A stretch of 64,000 nucleotides of DNA from Maribacter aestuarii (GTDB lineage Bacteria > Bacteroidota > Bacteroidia > Flavobacteriales > Flavobacteriaceae): assembly GCF_027474845.2 (NCBI RefSeq), contig NZ_CP107031.2, positions 1,936,501-2,000,500 on the forward strand. Direction: 5' to 3'. Position 1 is the first letter of the stretch. The number at the start of each line of letters is the position of its first letter. The translations under genes and the position numbers were made by a program. Shown piece after piece: positions 1 to 9,458 of the stretch. The notes under the pieces are model-generated. The model searched no databases and had not been told where the DNA came from. It saw only the letters and a list, made by a program, of their open reading frames with translations.

Positions 1-243
1 AACTTTTACGAATAGGAGTACCGCGCAAAGTCCCATATTCCAGAGTTCTTTTACTTCTTTCTCCAAGTTGTCCAAACTTAACCGGTAATAATTGGGCATG
101 GAATTTATTTCTTCCTTAACACCTTTACCCTCCACCACAAAAAGCGGAACGAGGAAATCACTAGGGGTAATGATGGTTTCGCGGACCAAATGCCTTATGG
201 CGTCCGAGCTTCTGAGTCTTCTATTTCTTATAAGTGGATACAC
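1..243 (-). CDS. hemB: Delta-aminolevulinic acid dehydratase (porphobilinogen synthase), N-terminal part
   Basis: This is the first 81 codons of a gene running off the left edge. HemB condenses two 5-aminolevulinate molecules to porphobilinogen in the cytoplasm. The visible part carries the family N-terminus: RRLR near residues 7-10, then a stretch ending LVPLFVVEGKG and a MPNYYRLS motif, as in other bacterial HemB proteins. The start is taken as GTG at 243, because an in-frame TAG lies just upstream and the protein begins VYPLIRNRR, matching the usual MYPLIRNRR-type start. It is divergent from the ABC transporter gene. A possible minus-strand -7 box (CAAATATA on the plus strand) lies at 294-301. 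The metal site and catalytic lysines lie outside the window. Confidence 0.9.
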   Translation of the reverse strand, partial: MYPLIRNRRLRSSDAIRHLVRETIITPSDFLVPLFVVEGKGVKEEINSMPNYYRLSLDNLEKEVKELWNMGLCAVLLFVKV

Positions 244-437
244 GTGTTTGTTTTTCTAGGTTCAATATGTTCATTTTAAAAAATGAGCTTACACAAATAT
301 ACGGTACGCCTAGGATTCTATAACAGCATTGCGGTCCTGTTCTCAAATGATTTACAATATTTATCCGTTAATTCGTAACAAATGGAATGGAATTCCTACT
401 TATTCCTAAAAATTAGAAACCAACCAAAAATCAGCAT

Positions 438-1316
438 ATGCTCTCCATAGCAAACTTGAACAAGACGTATCCGAACGGAACACAGGCCTTAAACGATGTA
501 AACCTAGAAATAGGTACGGGGATGTTCGGATTGTTAGGCCCTAACGGCGCAGGAAAATCAACGTTAATGCGCACCATCGCCACCTTGCAATTGGCCGATA
601 GCGGCACTATCACTTTCAATGACATTGATGTGTTTTCAGCGCCGGACGAGTTGCGGAAGATACTGGGTTACCTGCCACAGGATTTTGGGGTGTACCCAAA
701 AGTATCGGCAGAAATGATGCTGAACCATATTGCCAAAATAAAAGGGATTCAAAATAAGAACGAACGCAAATCCTATGTTTCAGATTTGCTGAACAAGGTA
801 AACCTCTACAAATTCAGGAAACGTAATCTGGGCGATTATTCGGGCGGAATGCGGCAACGTTTTGGAATTGCACAGGCATTGATAGGAAATCCAAAATTGA
901 TTATTGTAGATGAACCCACAGCCGGGCTAGATCCCTTGGAACGTAATCGTTTTCACAACCTGCTAAGTGAACTTGGAGAAGACGCCGTGGTTATTTTGTC
1001 TACCCATATCGTGGACGATGTGGTTAACCTATGTACCAATATGGCCGTGTTCAATGAAGGTAAGATAGTTGTACAAGGACATCCACAGACCTTATCCAAT
1101 ACATTGGATAACAAGGTTTTCAGAAAAAAGATAGCTAAAAAGGATATTGAAAAATACCAAACGGAATATACAGTTTTGTCCACCTATTTGAGGAGCGGTA
1201 ATTTGAATGTGAACGTTTACAGTGATAGTCATCCGGGGGATGGTTTTGAACCGGTAAACAATAATTTGGAGGACTTTTATTTTTATAGTATCAATCAACC
1301 TCAAACCGTGGCCTAA
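438..1316 (+). CDS. ABC transporter ATP-binding protein
   Basis: This 292-residue nucleotide-binding subunit powers the membrane protein encoded next. It has Walker A GPNGAGKST at residues 34-42, a Q-loop glutamine near 81, a signature SGG at 135-137, Walker B LIIVDEP at about 154-160, and the switch histidine in STH near 190. The C-terminal 80 residues are variable and may contact the permease. The stop codon overlaps the next start by one base (TAATG), so the two are co-translated and almost certainly form one transporter. The substrate cannot be told from sequence. The ATG at 438 is the natural start, with no in-frame alternative close upstream. Confidence 0.92.
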   Translation: MLSIANLNKTYPNGTQALNDVNLEIGTGMFGLLGPNGAGKSTLMRTIATLQLADSGTITFNDIDVFSAPDELRKILGYLPQDFGVYPKVSAEMMLNHIAKIKGIQNKNERKSYVSDLLNKVNLYKFRKRNLGDYSGGMRQRFGIAQALIGNPKLIIVDEPTAGLDPLERNRFHNLLSELGEDAVVILSTHIVDDVVNLCTNMAVFNEGKIVVQGHPQTLSNTLDNKVFRKKIAKKDIEKYQTEYTVLSTYLRSGNLNVNVYSDSHPGDGFEPVNNNLEDFYFYSINQPQTVA

Positions 1317-4300
1317 TGAAGGAAATATTCTTGTTTGAGTTGAAGTACCGCCTTAGAAGGCCGGCAACGTACATCTATATCTTCCTCATGTTCCTGATTC
1401 CGCTTTTATTGGCGGTCTTTGATAAATCCATAACCGCGCAGTATACCAATAGCCCAAATGCCATTGTTAGCGTTCTTGGAGGGATGAGCATATTAGCGCT
1501 ATTCTTTTATGCGGCCATCATGGGTGTTCCTGTATTCAGAGATGAAGAGCATAAGACCGCACAGACCTATTTTACGTTCCCCATACCCGAGAAAAATTAT
1601 ATCCTGGGCCGCTTTTTGGGAAGTTTTACCATTGTTACCCTCATGAATTTGGCCGCGGTATTCGGCGCTATGATAGGGTATGGCTTGGGAGCGCTTTTGG
1701 ATAGGCCCGACTACGGTACGTATACCGATTTTAATTTTTGGTCCTATTTCCTTCCCTTTATTTACCTATTAACGTTCAATGCGTTCTTTGTGGGAAGCCT
1801 TTTCTTTAGTCTAATGACGTTTTTTAAACGGATGCCCATACTATATCTAGGCGGAATTGTTATTCTGTTGGCCACCATAGTTTCGGGTCAATTACTATCC
1901 AATTTGGATACCGAATGGTTAAGCGTTTATGTGGATCCTTTTGGGGAAACCGCGCATGGATACCTTACAAAATACTGGTCGGTTGACGAATTGAATACTA
2001 CCCAACTCTCCCTAAGCGGGAAGTTTATGATCAACCGGCTGTTATGGTTGGGAATAGCAACCGCCATATTTTTCTTTACACTATTTAAATTTTCATACAA
2101 AGGCTTTTTGTCCTCGAAAAAGAAAAAGTCGGTCAAAGAGGATAAGGAGGTTTATGAGGCTGGGAACATAACTTCAGTAGTACAAAGTTTTTCCAAAAAA
2201 TCGCAACGAGAGAATCTTTGGTCGCTTAGCAAGATTGAATTTCTCTCCATCGTAAAGGAATCCGTTTTTTTGGTATTGATTGTCATCGGAATACTCATAG
2301 CCGGTTTTGTGGCCTATCAATCCAATCAGATCTACGGCACACCCTCCTTACCGCTAACACGGTACATGGTCGTGCAGATTGCAGGGGGTATCTCACTGTT
2401 TTCGGTCATCATATTAATTATTTATGCAGGGGAGGCTGTGCATAGAACACGGAAAAACAAAACTTTTGAGTTTTACGACGCACTCCCGGTAAGCAATAAT
2501 ACCTTATACCTTTCTAAAATCATTTCCCTAGTTGGGGTAGCGTTTTTGTTGACCTTAGTAGGCATACTGGTCGGTATTATATATCAAACTTTAAACGGAT
2601 ATTTCAACTACGAACTGGGGATGTACTTCGTTTATAATTTCTCTAAGATATTCCCAGGGTATCTAATGACATTACTACTGGCATTTTTTGTACACGTGCT
2701 GGTCAACAATAAATTTTTGGGTCATTTTATTGTGGTAGCCATCTACGTAGGTCTGCCTTTATTATTGAATTTGGCATTTAAATTAAACAATCCATTACTA
2801 ATTTTTGGAGATACTACGGGAAGCTTTTTAAGCGACCTCAATGGATTTGGGCACTATTTGTACGGTGAATTTTGGTTGAATTTGTATTGGGTCTTGCTTA
2901 CCTGCATATTTGCGGCGATTGGAAAAATCTTTTGGAACAGGGGCTTCTTTTCCTCTGCCAAGGAACGTCTAAAACTGGCGAAGGCAAGGTTTAAGGGAAA
3001 AACAGTGGCCTATACGCTATTGTTCATCTTTGCTTTTGCTTCGGTAGCCGCCTACAGCTATTACAACATTAAAGTTTTGAATCAATTGGAGGATGGCGAT
3101 TATGGGGAAAAAGTAAACGCCGATGCGGAGAAGGCCTATGGAAAGTACATTGGTAAACCGCACATTCAGGTTATAGATTTAAAGGCAAACATTGATATCT
3201 ATCCCAAAGAACGTAAAGCAGATGCACAGGGTATTTTTAGGGTAATAAACCCATCGGAAAAACCTATTGATACGGTTCTGATGGAAATTAAATTTCCCAT
3301 CGCTGACACCAAAATCAGTAAAGTACAATATAATGGTGTCGAGATAAAACCCTTCTTGAACGACAGTATATACCGATTGTTTATTTACAAATTACCGCAA
3401 CCATTACAACCCAAGGACACGGCCAATCTGGTTATTGAAACCAAGGTGCGTACCCACGGATTTTCTAACGATACGGAAACAGCGATTTTGAATAACGGGA
3501 CCTTTTTTAGGGATGCTATTTTCCCAACCTTTCATTACGACCGGGCTTTGAGTGATAATGGAGTGCGTAAAAAATACGGATTGGAAGAGTTGGATTTTCT
3601 ATACCCACCAAGAACGGACAGTACCGCACTTAAAAAGAACCTTTTTAATGAGGACAGTAATTACATGTCTTTTGAGGCAACGGTAAGTACTTCAAAAGAC
3701 CAAATAGCAATTGCTCCGGGAACATTGATTAAAAAATGGGAAGAAGGTGACCGTAGTTACTACACGTATAAGTTAGAGGAAAAGACCGACTATTTCTTCA
3801 ACTTCGTAAGTGCCGAATATACTGTGGAAAAGGATATCTGGACGGCTCCTAGCGGTAAAAATGTAGCTATTGAAATCTATCACTCTCCCAAACATGATAG
3901 AAACTTGGAATATTTTATAAAAGGCATTAAAATATCATTGGATTATAATTCCAAAAACTACATGGAGTACCCGTATTCGGTCATACGTATTATCGAATTC
4001 CCGGCCTATTCCAATTTTGCACAGTCTTTTGCCACGACGATACCCTATTCAGAGGATTTTGGTTTTGTGGCCGATTTTTCAAGGGCAGCGGATTACAACT
4101 ACGCTTTTCGGGTAACGTCTCATGAGGTGGCGCATCAATGGTGGGGTCATATCGTAACGCCGAGCAAGACTTCCGGGGCCAATATTATTTCGGAAACGTT
4201 GGCGGAATACGTATCGCTTATGACCATGAAACAGGAATATGGGGAAAACGGGATCAAATCCTTCCTGAAAAATTCCTTGGACGATTATTTATCCAATAGA

Positions 4301-4918
4301 CAGTTCAGTTTTAAGCCGGAACGTTCTTTAATGGATGTGGAAACCGGTCAGTATATTTGGTACGAAAAAGGTTCAATGATCATGTACGATTTGCAGGATG
4401 TTATGGGCGAAGACGTCGTAAATAGGGCGCTGCGAAATTTCTTGAACGAATTCAAATACTTTGAGAAAGGCTACTACGCCACCTCGGAAGATTTGTATAA
4501 AGCTATTTATGCGGTGACGCCGGATTCCCTGAAATATAAAGTGGACGATGGGTTTAAAGAGATTGTCCTGTATGAAAACAGGGTGATGGAGGCTAAGACC
4601 AAAGCATTGGACAATGGTAAGTGGGAGACCAAATTCACCGTAAACTCCAAAAAGATATATTACGATGACACCGGTAAGGAAAAAATGGTGGATGATAAAA
4701 AGAATTTGGTCGATGTGGGACTTTTTGGAGAGGACATTACCAACGATGATGGCGTAACGATTAAGAACCCACTTTCATTCGATTTAAAATGGCTATCTCC
4801 CGGAGATAATACCTTTACTATCATCACCAGTGAAAAGCCTTTAAAAGCAGGAATTGACCCCTACAATAAGCTCATTGATCGTAATTCTGATGATAATTTG
4901 ATTGTTATAGAGGAGTAA
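1316..4918 (+). CDS. ABC transporter permease fused to an M1-family metallopeptidase
   Basis: This is a 1200-residue fusion protein. The first half (about residues 1-600) is hydrophobic and looks like two ABC-2-type permease modules, one at about 1-265 and one at about 300-600. A further helix near 565-590 leads into a non-membrane C-terminal half. That half carries the gluzincin zinc motif HEVAHQWWGH at about 935-944, with the third zinc-ligand glutamate in SETLAEY about 20 residues later, as in M1 aminopeptidases. The peptidase is probably periplasmic. Co-translation with the ATPase at 438 implies one machine that couples transport to peptide cleavage. Related fusions are known in Bacteroidota, but substrates are poorly defined. 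Strong for domain content, weak for function. Confidence 0.88.
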   Translation: MKEIFLFELKYRLRRPATYIYIFLMFLIPLLLAVFDKSITAQYTNSPNAIVSVLGGMSILALFFYAAIMGVPVFRDEEHKTAQTYFTFPIPEKNYILGRFLGSFTIVTLMNLAAVFGAMIGYGLGALLDRPDYGTYTDFNFWSYFLPFIYLLTFNAFFVGSLFFSLMTFFKRMPILYLGGIVILLATIVSGQLLSNLDTEWLSVYVDPFGETAHGYLTKYWSVDELNTTQLSLSGKFMINRLLWLGIATAIFFFTLFKFSYKGFLSSKKKKSVKEDKEVYEAGNITSVVQSFSKKSQRENLWSLSKIEFLSIVKESVFLVLIVIGILIAGFVAYQSNQIYGTPSLPLTRYMVVQIAGGISLFSVIILIIYAGEAVHRTRKNKTFEFYDALPVSNNTLYLSKIISLVGVAFLLTLVGILVGIIYQTLNGYFNYELGMYFVYNFSKIFPGYLMTLLLAFFVHVLVNNKFLGHFIVVAIYVGLPLLLNLAFKLNNPLLIFGDTTGSFLSDLNGFGHYLYGEFWLNLYWVLLTCIFAAIGKIFWNRGFFSSAKERLKLAKARFKGKTVAYTLLFIFAFASVAAYSYYNIKVLNQLEDGDYGEKVNADAEKAYGKYIGKPHIQVIDLKANIDIYPKERKADAQGIFRVINPSEKPIDTVLMEIKFPIADTKISKVQYNGVEIKPFLNDSIYRLFIYKLPQPLQPKDTANLVIETKVRTHGFSNDTETAILNNGTFFRDAIFPTFHYDRALSDNGVRKKYGLEELDFLYPPRTDSTALKKNLFNEDSNYMSFEATVSTSKDQIAIAPGTLIKKWEEGDRSYYTYKLEEKTDYFFNFVSAEYTVEKDIWTAPSGKNVAIEIYHSPKHDRNLEYFIKGIKISLDYNSKNYMEYPYSVIRIIEFPAYSNFAQSFATTIPYSEDFGFVADFSRAADYNYAFRVTSHEVAHQWWGHIVTPSKTSGANIISETLAEYVSLMTMKQEYGENGIKSFLKNSLDDYLSNRQFSFKPERSLMDVETGQYIWYEKGSMIMYDLQDVMGEDVVNRALRNFLNEFKYFEKGYYATSEDLYKAIYAVTPDSLKYKVDDGFKEIVLYENRVMEAKTKALDNGKWETKFTVNSKKIYYDDTGKEKMVDDKKNLVDVGLFGEDITNDDGVTIKNPLSFDLKWLSPGDNTFTIITSEKPLKAGIDPYNKLIDRNSDDNLIVIEE

Positions 4919-4925
4919 GATATAG

Positions 4926-4963
4926 AATTTAGTGGGTTGTTGGAGTGTACTAAATTTTATTTT
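4926..4963 (+). terminator. Possible weak intrinsic terminator after the ABC/M1 pair
   Basis: AATTTAGT at 4926-4933 is complementary to ACTAAATT at 4949-4956, followed by a T-rich tail (TTATTTTAT). The stem is AT-rich and the loop is 15 bases, so this is only a weak candidate for the end of the ABC/M1 transcript. Confidence 0.35.
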
Positions 4964-5029
4964 ATCATATTTAAAGCACTTTGCGCTTATAGGTTGTAGT
5001 ATTTTTAGTTTTTAGAAAAAGGAAGGCTA

Positions 5030-7672
5030 TTGGCATTATTCGGAACACCGTTAACTTTTAAATTTCCATGGCGGGAGTATCAAGGGAAATTTCTAGATGG
5101 TTTTCAAGATCACATTATAGATAATCACCTTCATGTTGTTGCCCCTCCAGGTTCTGGCAAGACGATACTAGGTTTAGAGATGCTCCTGCGTATTGGTAAA
5201 CCAACTTTGGTGTTGGCCCCAACCCTTACTATTCGAAATCAATGGAAGGCCAGGCTTGTAGATTTTTTTGAACCTACTCCGCACAAAGAGACACTTTCAA
5301 TTTCTATTAAAATACCTAAACTCATTACGTTTTCTACTTACCAATCCCTGTTTGCACTTCAAAAATCGTTTGGGGAAAATGCCAGTCAGCAATTAGTGGA
5401 ATTCATTGTAGCGCACAATATTGAAACCTTGGTCTTGGATGAGGCCCATCATTTAAAAAATGAATGGTGGAACTGCCTTTTTGAACTAAAAGCAATAAAA
5501 AACTTGACTATAGTTTCTTTAACGGCAACCCCGCCTTATGATAGTTCTGCCCTGGAGATTAGTCGCTATTTTGAATTGTGCGGCCCTATAGACGACGAAA
5601 TCGCGGTACCAGATTTGATTAAAAATGGCGACCTCTGTCCGCATCAGGATTTTATTTATTTCTCCAGACCGGATAATGCACAGATTAAGTATATCGTAAA
5701 GTATAGAGAGCAGATAATAGATTTCATGCAAAGTCTATCGGCAAATACTGCTTTTCAAGCTTTTTTAAAGGGACTGGACATCTACGCTAGCATAGAAACA
5801 TCCTTAGAGCTTATCTATGAGAATCCTCAATTCTTCTCCTCTATACTTATCTATTTGAAAGCCGCCGGTAACGAAATTGAACCAGATAAGCTTAAAATCC
5901 TAGGGTTTAAGACCAAGGATATAAATTTCCCTTCCTTCACGTATGAATGGTCCCAATGTTTGTTACAGGAAATTTTGGTAAAGCAAAGAGAGAACTTTGC
6001 TGAACAAGAAGCTATTTTAATGCCCATAGAAAAAGAATTACGCAGTATTGGGGTGCTGGAAAGACAGAAGGTGGATTTTATTGGAAACCAACATTTATAT
6101 AGGAACCTGGCCAATAGCCCTAGTAAATTGAAAAGTATCTATGAGATACTAAAAGACACCTTAGAAGACTTAAAATCGGAAACAAGAGCCGTAGTCTTAA
6201 CCGATTATATCCGAAAAGAGTTTTTAGATTTTCATGGATCAGACCTTACAAAACTCAATAAACTTGGTGTTATATCCATTTTTCACTATTTGATGGCACA
6301 AGATAGATTCGAAAGGCGAATAGGGGTTCTTACTGGCTCACTCGTCATCTTGAACAGTTCTGCTTTGGAGGCATTAAGTCTATTAATACCCGGAAGTAAT
6401 TTTAAAATGCAGGAACTCAATTTTCTAGATGACTTTTATTTTATTAAGGTTCCGGAAAGTGGTAAAAATAAAATTGTAGCTGCTGTGACTAGATTATTTG
6501 AAAACGGAACTATTAATGTACTAATTGGTACCAAAGCTTTATTAGGCGAAGGCTGGGACGCACCAAGTATTAATAACTTGGTATTGGCCTCTTATGTAGG
6601 TTCTTTTGTTTCTTCTAATCAAATGCGTGGAAGGGCTATTCGTGTTGATGCGGACATTGCCGATAAAACAGGTGCTATTTGGCATTTGGCCTGCTTGGAC
6701 CCTACAGCCGAAGATGGAGGTAAGGATATGGAAAAATTGAAACAACGGTTCAAAGCATTTAATGGAGTCTCATTGCGAAACGAACCTTTTATAGAAAATG
6801 GGATAACACGATTAGGGTTGCCCGAAACATTAAATGCCGATTTAGATATTGTTGCCTTAAACGGCAAAATGCTACAGGAAGCTAAAAATCGTTCGGGATT
6901 AAAAGAACGATGGCATACAGCTATAGATCAGGGTAATTTGCTTATTCGATCTTTAAAGGTGCCTTACGAAAAAGAAATACCATATGATAAAACCAAGCGT
7001 TTAGCGGGCTTGAACGCCGTAAAATATCTATCGGTTCAAATTATAGTTGGTGTATCCTTCTTTTTGCCAGAATTTCTAGCGAAGAATTTGGGTACTATTT
7101 TGAACAAGGGTTGGCTTTCATTTATGTATTTATTAGCGAGTGCCCTTATACTTGGATTTGGGCCAAAAACTATAAAAGCCTTAAAAGTATACTTCCTCTT
7201 CGGTAATCAATTTAAAAAAACCAAAAAGATCGCCAATGCAGTGCTTGCTCATCTAATTAGTCAAAATTTATTTACCAAGGCATCTAAGGAAATCAAAATT
7301 ATCTCCGAGCAAAGGTCCACAGGTACTTTTATGATTTACCTGGAAGGTGCCAATCAACATAACGGTAATTTATTCGTTGGAATTTTGAATGAGATTATTG
7401 CACCGATAGAAAATCCCAGATATCTATTAGTAAACCAGAGTTGGCTGAAAAGAAAATTAGGCTTTCGTAATTACTACGTTGTGCCAGGCCAATTTGCTAG
7501 AAGGAAGGAGGATGCCCTGGTTTTTAAAAAATATTGGAATACGCACGTAGATGGTTCCAAAATACTATTCACTCGAAACATAGAAGGTAGAAAACAATTA
7601 CTTAAAGCACGTTTTGCACACATGCGATATCAGTTTGAGGAAGTTCCTGAGGAGACGATTACTTGGAAATAA
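5030..7672 (+). CDS. DEAD/DEAH-box superfamily 2 helicase with two predicted membrane helices
   Basis: This 880-residue protein has a complete SF2 helicase core: motif I APPGSGKT near residue 37, motif II DEAH near 136 (LDEAHH), motif III-like TATPP near 165, a motif V-like GEGWDAPS, and motif VI QMRGRAIR near 531. About 300 residues of unrecognised sequence separate the two RecA-like lobes. After the core, two hydrophobic stretches at about 665-685 and 694-712 look like transmembrane helices, followed by a soluble tail of about 165 residues. A helicase anchored this way is unusual. The start is TTG at 5030, giving MALFGTP, with no better start nearby. It stands alone on the plus strand and converges on the PhzF gene 10 bases away. 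Its role in RNA, DNA or phage defence is not determinable here. Confidence 0.82.
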   Translation: MALFGTPLTFKFPWREYQGKFLDGFQDHIIDNHLHVVAPPGSGKTILGLEMLLRIGKPTLVLAPTLTIRNQWKARLVDFFEPTPHKETLSISIKIPKLITFSTYQSLFALQKSFGENASQQLVEFIVAHNIETLVLDEAHHLKNEWWNCLFELKAIKNLTIVSLTATPPYDSSALEISRYFELCGPIDDEIAVPDLIKNGDLCPHQDFIYFSRPDNAQIKYIVKYREQIIDFMQSLSANTAFQAFLKGLDIYASIETSLELIYENPQFFSSILIYLKAAGNEIEPDKLKILGFKTKDINFPSFTYEWSQCLLQEILVKQRENFAEQEAILMPIEKELRSIGVLERQKVDFIGNQHLYRNLANSPSKLKSIYEILKDTLEDLKSETRAVVLTDYIRKEFLDFHGSDLTKLNKLGVISIFHYLMAQDRFERRIGVLTGSLVILNSSALEALSLLIPGSNFKMQELNFLDDFYFIKVPESGKNKIVAAVTRLFENGTINVLIGTKALLGEGWDAPSINNLVLASYVGSFVSSNQMRGRAIRVDADIADKTGAIWHLACLDPTAEDGGKDMEKLKQRFKAFNGVSLRNEPFIENGITRLGLPETLNADLDIVALNGKMLQEAKNRSGLKERWHTAIDQGNLLIRSLKVPYEKEIPYDKTKRLAGLNAVKYLSVQIIVGVSFFLPEFLAKNLGTILNKGWLSFMYLLASALILGFGPKTIKALKVYFLFGNQFKKTKKIANAVLAHLISQNLFTKASKEIKIISEQRSTGTFMIYLEGANQHNGNLFVGILNEIIAPIENPRYLLVNQSWLKRKLGFRNYYVVPGQFARRKEDALVFKKYWNTHVDGSKILFTRNIEGRKQLLKARFAHMRYQFEEVPEETITWK

Positions 7673-7682
7673 GTTTGGAAGA

Positions 7683-8471
7683 TTAAATAGTAATTTCCCC
7701 GATCAAATAGCAAACGGCGCTCCCTGAGATTTTAATTCGATTTCCAAGGAATTCGCAGGTTAAATCACCGCCCCGTACCGAAAGCTGTTTGGCGGACATT
7801 ACTGTTTTATCCAATTTTCTGGACCAATAGGGTGCCAAGGTAGTATGGGCCGATCCAGTAACCGGGTCTTCAGGGATGCCGCACTGCGGCGCAAAAAATC
7901 GGGAAACAAAATCTACCTCCTTTCCAGGTGCGGAAACAATGACACCTCTACAATCCAGTTGGTTTAACAAATGAAAGTTGGGACGGATGGCTTCTATAGT
8001 TTCTTGTGCATCATAAATGATCATATAGTCGGTTTTTCCTTTAAATGTTTCCAGCGGAATCTTACCAATGGCCTCATTGATGTTCGGTTGCGATGCTACC
8101 GTTACTAACTCATCCGTAGGAAAATCCATGGTCATAGTGCCGTTGGAGCTTTTTGTAACCAAAAGCTCACCACTTCTAGGTGAAATAAACCGAAGTGTAT
8201 CTTTGTCAAACCCGTAATAGTTGAACAGGACAAAGGCGGTTGCCAAGGTGGCATGTCCACAGAGGTCTACTTCTAATTCCGGAGTAAACCAACGCAACTC
8301 GTAATCATTTCCATGGGGTACGGCAAAAGCGGTCTCGGCCAAATTGTTTTCCGCAGCAATTTGTTGCATTAGGGAGTCGGGAAGCCAAGCTTCTAAAATG
8401 CACACCGCCGCAGGATTACCCCCGAAAACGGTATCTGTAAAGGCATCTATTTGATAGATTTTTTGTTTCAT
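7683..8471 (-). CDS. PhzF-family isomerase-fold protein
   Basis: This 262-residue protein of the PhzF/diaminopimelate-epimerase fold contains GGNPAAV at about 17-23, the family catalytic glutamate at about 46 in NNLAETAF, DLCGHATLA in the middle, and IPEDPVTGSAH near the C-terminal third. Family members isomerise or epimerise small metabolites; the best known, PhzF, acts in phenazine synthesis. No phenazine genes are nearby, so the substrate here is unknown. It is the last gene of the minus-strand heme run and is separated by 42 bases from the DUF4421 gene, so it may be cotranscribed. Full length and intact. Confidence 0.88.
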   Translation of the reverse strand: MKQKIYQIDAFTDTVFGGNPAAVCILEAWLPDSLMQQIAAENNLAETAFAVPHGNDYELRWFTPELEVDLCGHATLATAFVLFNYYGFDKDTLRFISPRSGELLVTKSSNGTMTMDFPTDELVTVASQPNINEAIGKIPLETFKGKTDYMIIYDAQETIEAIRPNFHLLNQLDCRGVIVSAPGKEVDFVSRFFAPQCGIPEDPVTGSAHTTLAPYWSRKLDKTVMSAKQLSVRGGDLTCEFLGNRIKISGSAVCYLIGEITI

Positions 8472-8513
8472 AGCTTAAAGCTATTAAGAAAAATTTGAAT
8501 TGCTTATCTGTTT

Positions 8514-9458
8514 CTAGTCCAGCCCAAACTTTTTATTGAAGTTATCCGCCTTTTGCACCCATTTCTTGGGAGCGTTAAATCGGTATCCCAAATACAATTC
8601 AACAAAAGCGATGTTATCATCTACTTGAGTGGTTTCATCCTCGGCATGGGCCAATACTTGGGCATTTAGATTTATGCCGGTAAAAACCTTTTCGGAATTA
8701 TAGCCCAAAGCTGTCCTAAAGGCGAACTGCGCGAGCTCAGAGGTTGTAGTTTCCCCTTGGGACGTTGAAAAGTTCAATCCTATACCTACAGTCGCCCCTG
8801 CCGAAGCTATAAAGTGTTTTGCAATTATTAAATTATAATAGTATCCCGGCCCAATGGCGATATCAATAGAGTGGTCGTTGGTTTCCTTAAGTGACGAGCC
8901 ATCTATCCCAAATCGCGTGTAGTAATAAGTTAATCTGGGAATAAAGCTACCTGCACTCTTTTTTTGCCATTCATTTTGAAACCCTATGGCCCTGAACGAA
9001 AATCTTCTGTTAAAAATATAAGAGGTTGAACCGCCTATTTTCAGCGTATTTAGCTCCGGAAAGGAAATAATTTCTTCCCCACTTTCAATAAAGAAGCCTT
9101 CTTGGTTATAAAAATCCAAGGTCTGCATCCATTGTCCCAGAAACATCCTGAAATTAAGGGTAAAGAGCTTGGACCCTTCATTGTCCTGATTTTCGGATAA
9201 AAAACTTGGGGCGTAGCCCAAGTCCAATTCTATTGACCTGAAGAGTAAGGACAGTCCCAGGTAGGTCTTGTCATTGGGTATAAATTCTGTAGTTATATTA
9301 CTTTCCGAATCTTGTAGTGTAAAACTGTTCGCTGTATTTTGTAACCCAAGTCTAACGGTAATTTTTTCAGGAAATGTTCTTATGTAGGTGCTATCTTGAC
9401 CCATGCCTAGTTTAAGGAACAACAAGGCACATATTAAGAACTTATATTTTAAATCCAT
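8514..9458 (-). CDS. DUF4421 family outer-membrane-like protein
   Basis: This 314-residue protein begins with a hydrophobic leader (about residues 5-20, cleavage likely near GMGQ). The mature part opens with a FPEKITVRLG-type segment typical of DUF4421 proteins. The rest has many alternating polar and aromatic strands ending YLGYRFNAPKKW, which suggests an outer-membrane beta-barrel. Its first codons overlap the end of hemF by 10 bases, so it is translated from the heme operon. Whether it has a link to heme or iron is not evident. Function unknown. Confidence 0.72.
   Translation of the reverse strand: MDLKYKFLICALLFLKLGMGQDSTYIRTFPEKITVRLGLQNTANSFTLQDSESNITTEFIPNDKTYLGLSLLFRSIELDLGYAPSFLSENQDNEGSKLFTLNFRMFLGQWMQTLDFYNQEGFFIESGEEIISFPELNTLKIGGSTSYIFNRRFSFRAIGFQNEWQKKSAGSFIPRLTYYYTRFGIDGSSLKETNDHSIDIAIGPGYYYNLIIAKHFIASAGATVGIGLNFSTSQGETTTSELAQFAFRTALGYNSEKVFTGINLNAQVLAHAEDETTQVDDNIAFVELYLGYRFNAPKKWVQKADNFNKKFGLD

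Noticed and set aside
5030..7672. Helicase read as part of a restriction or defence system
   Set aside because: No methylase, nuclease or other defence gene is next to it; the neighbours are an ABC transporter and a metabolic isomerase.
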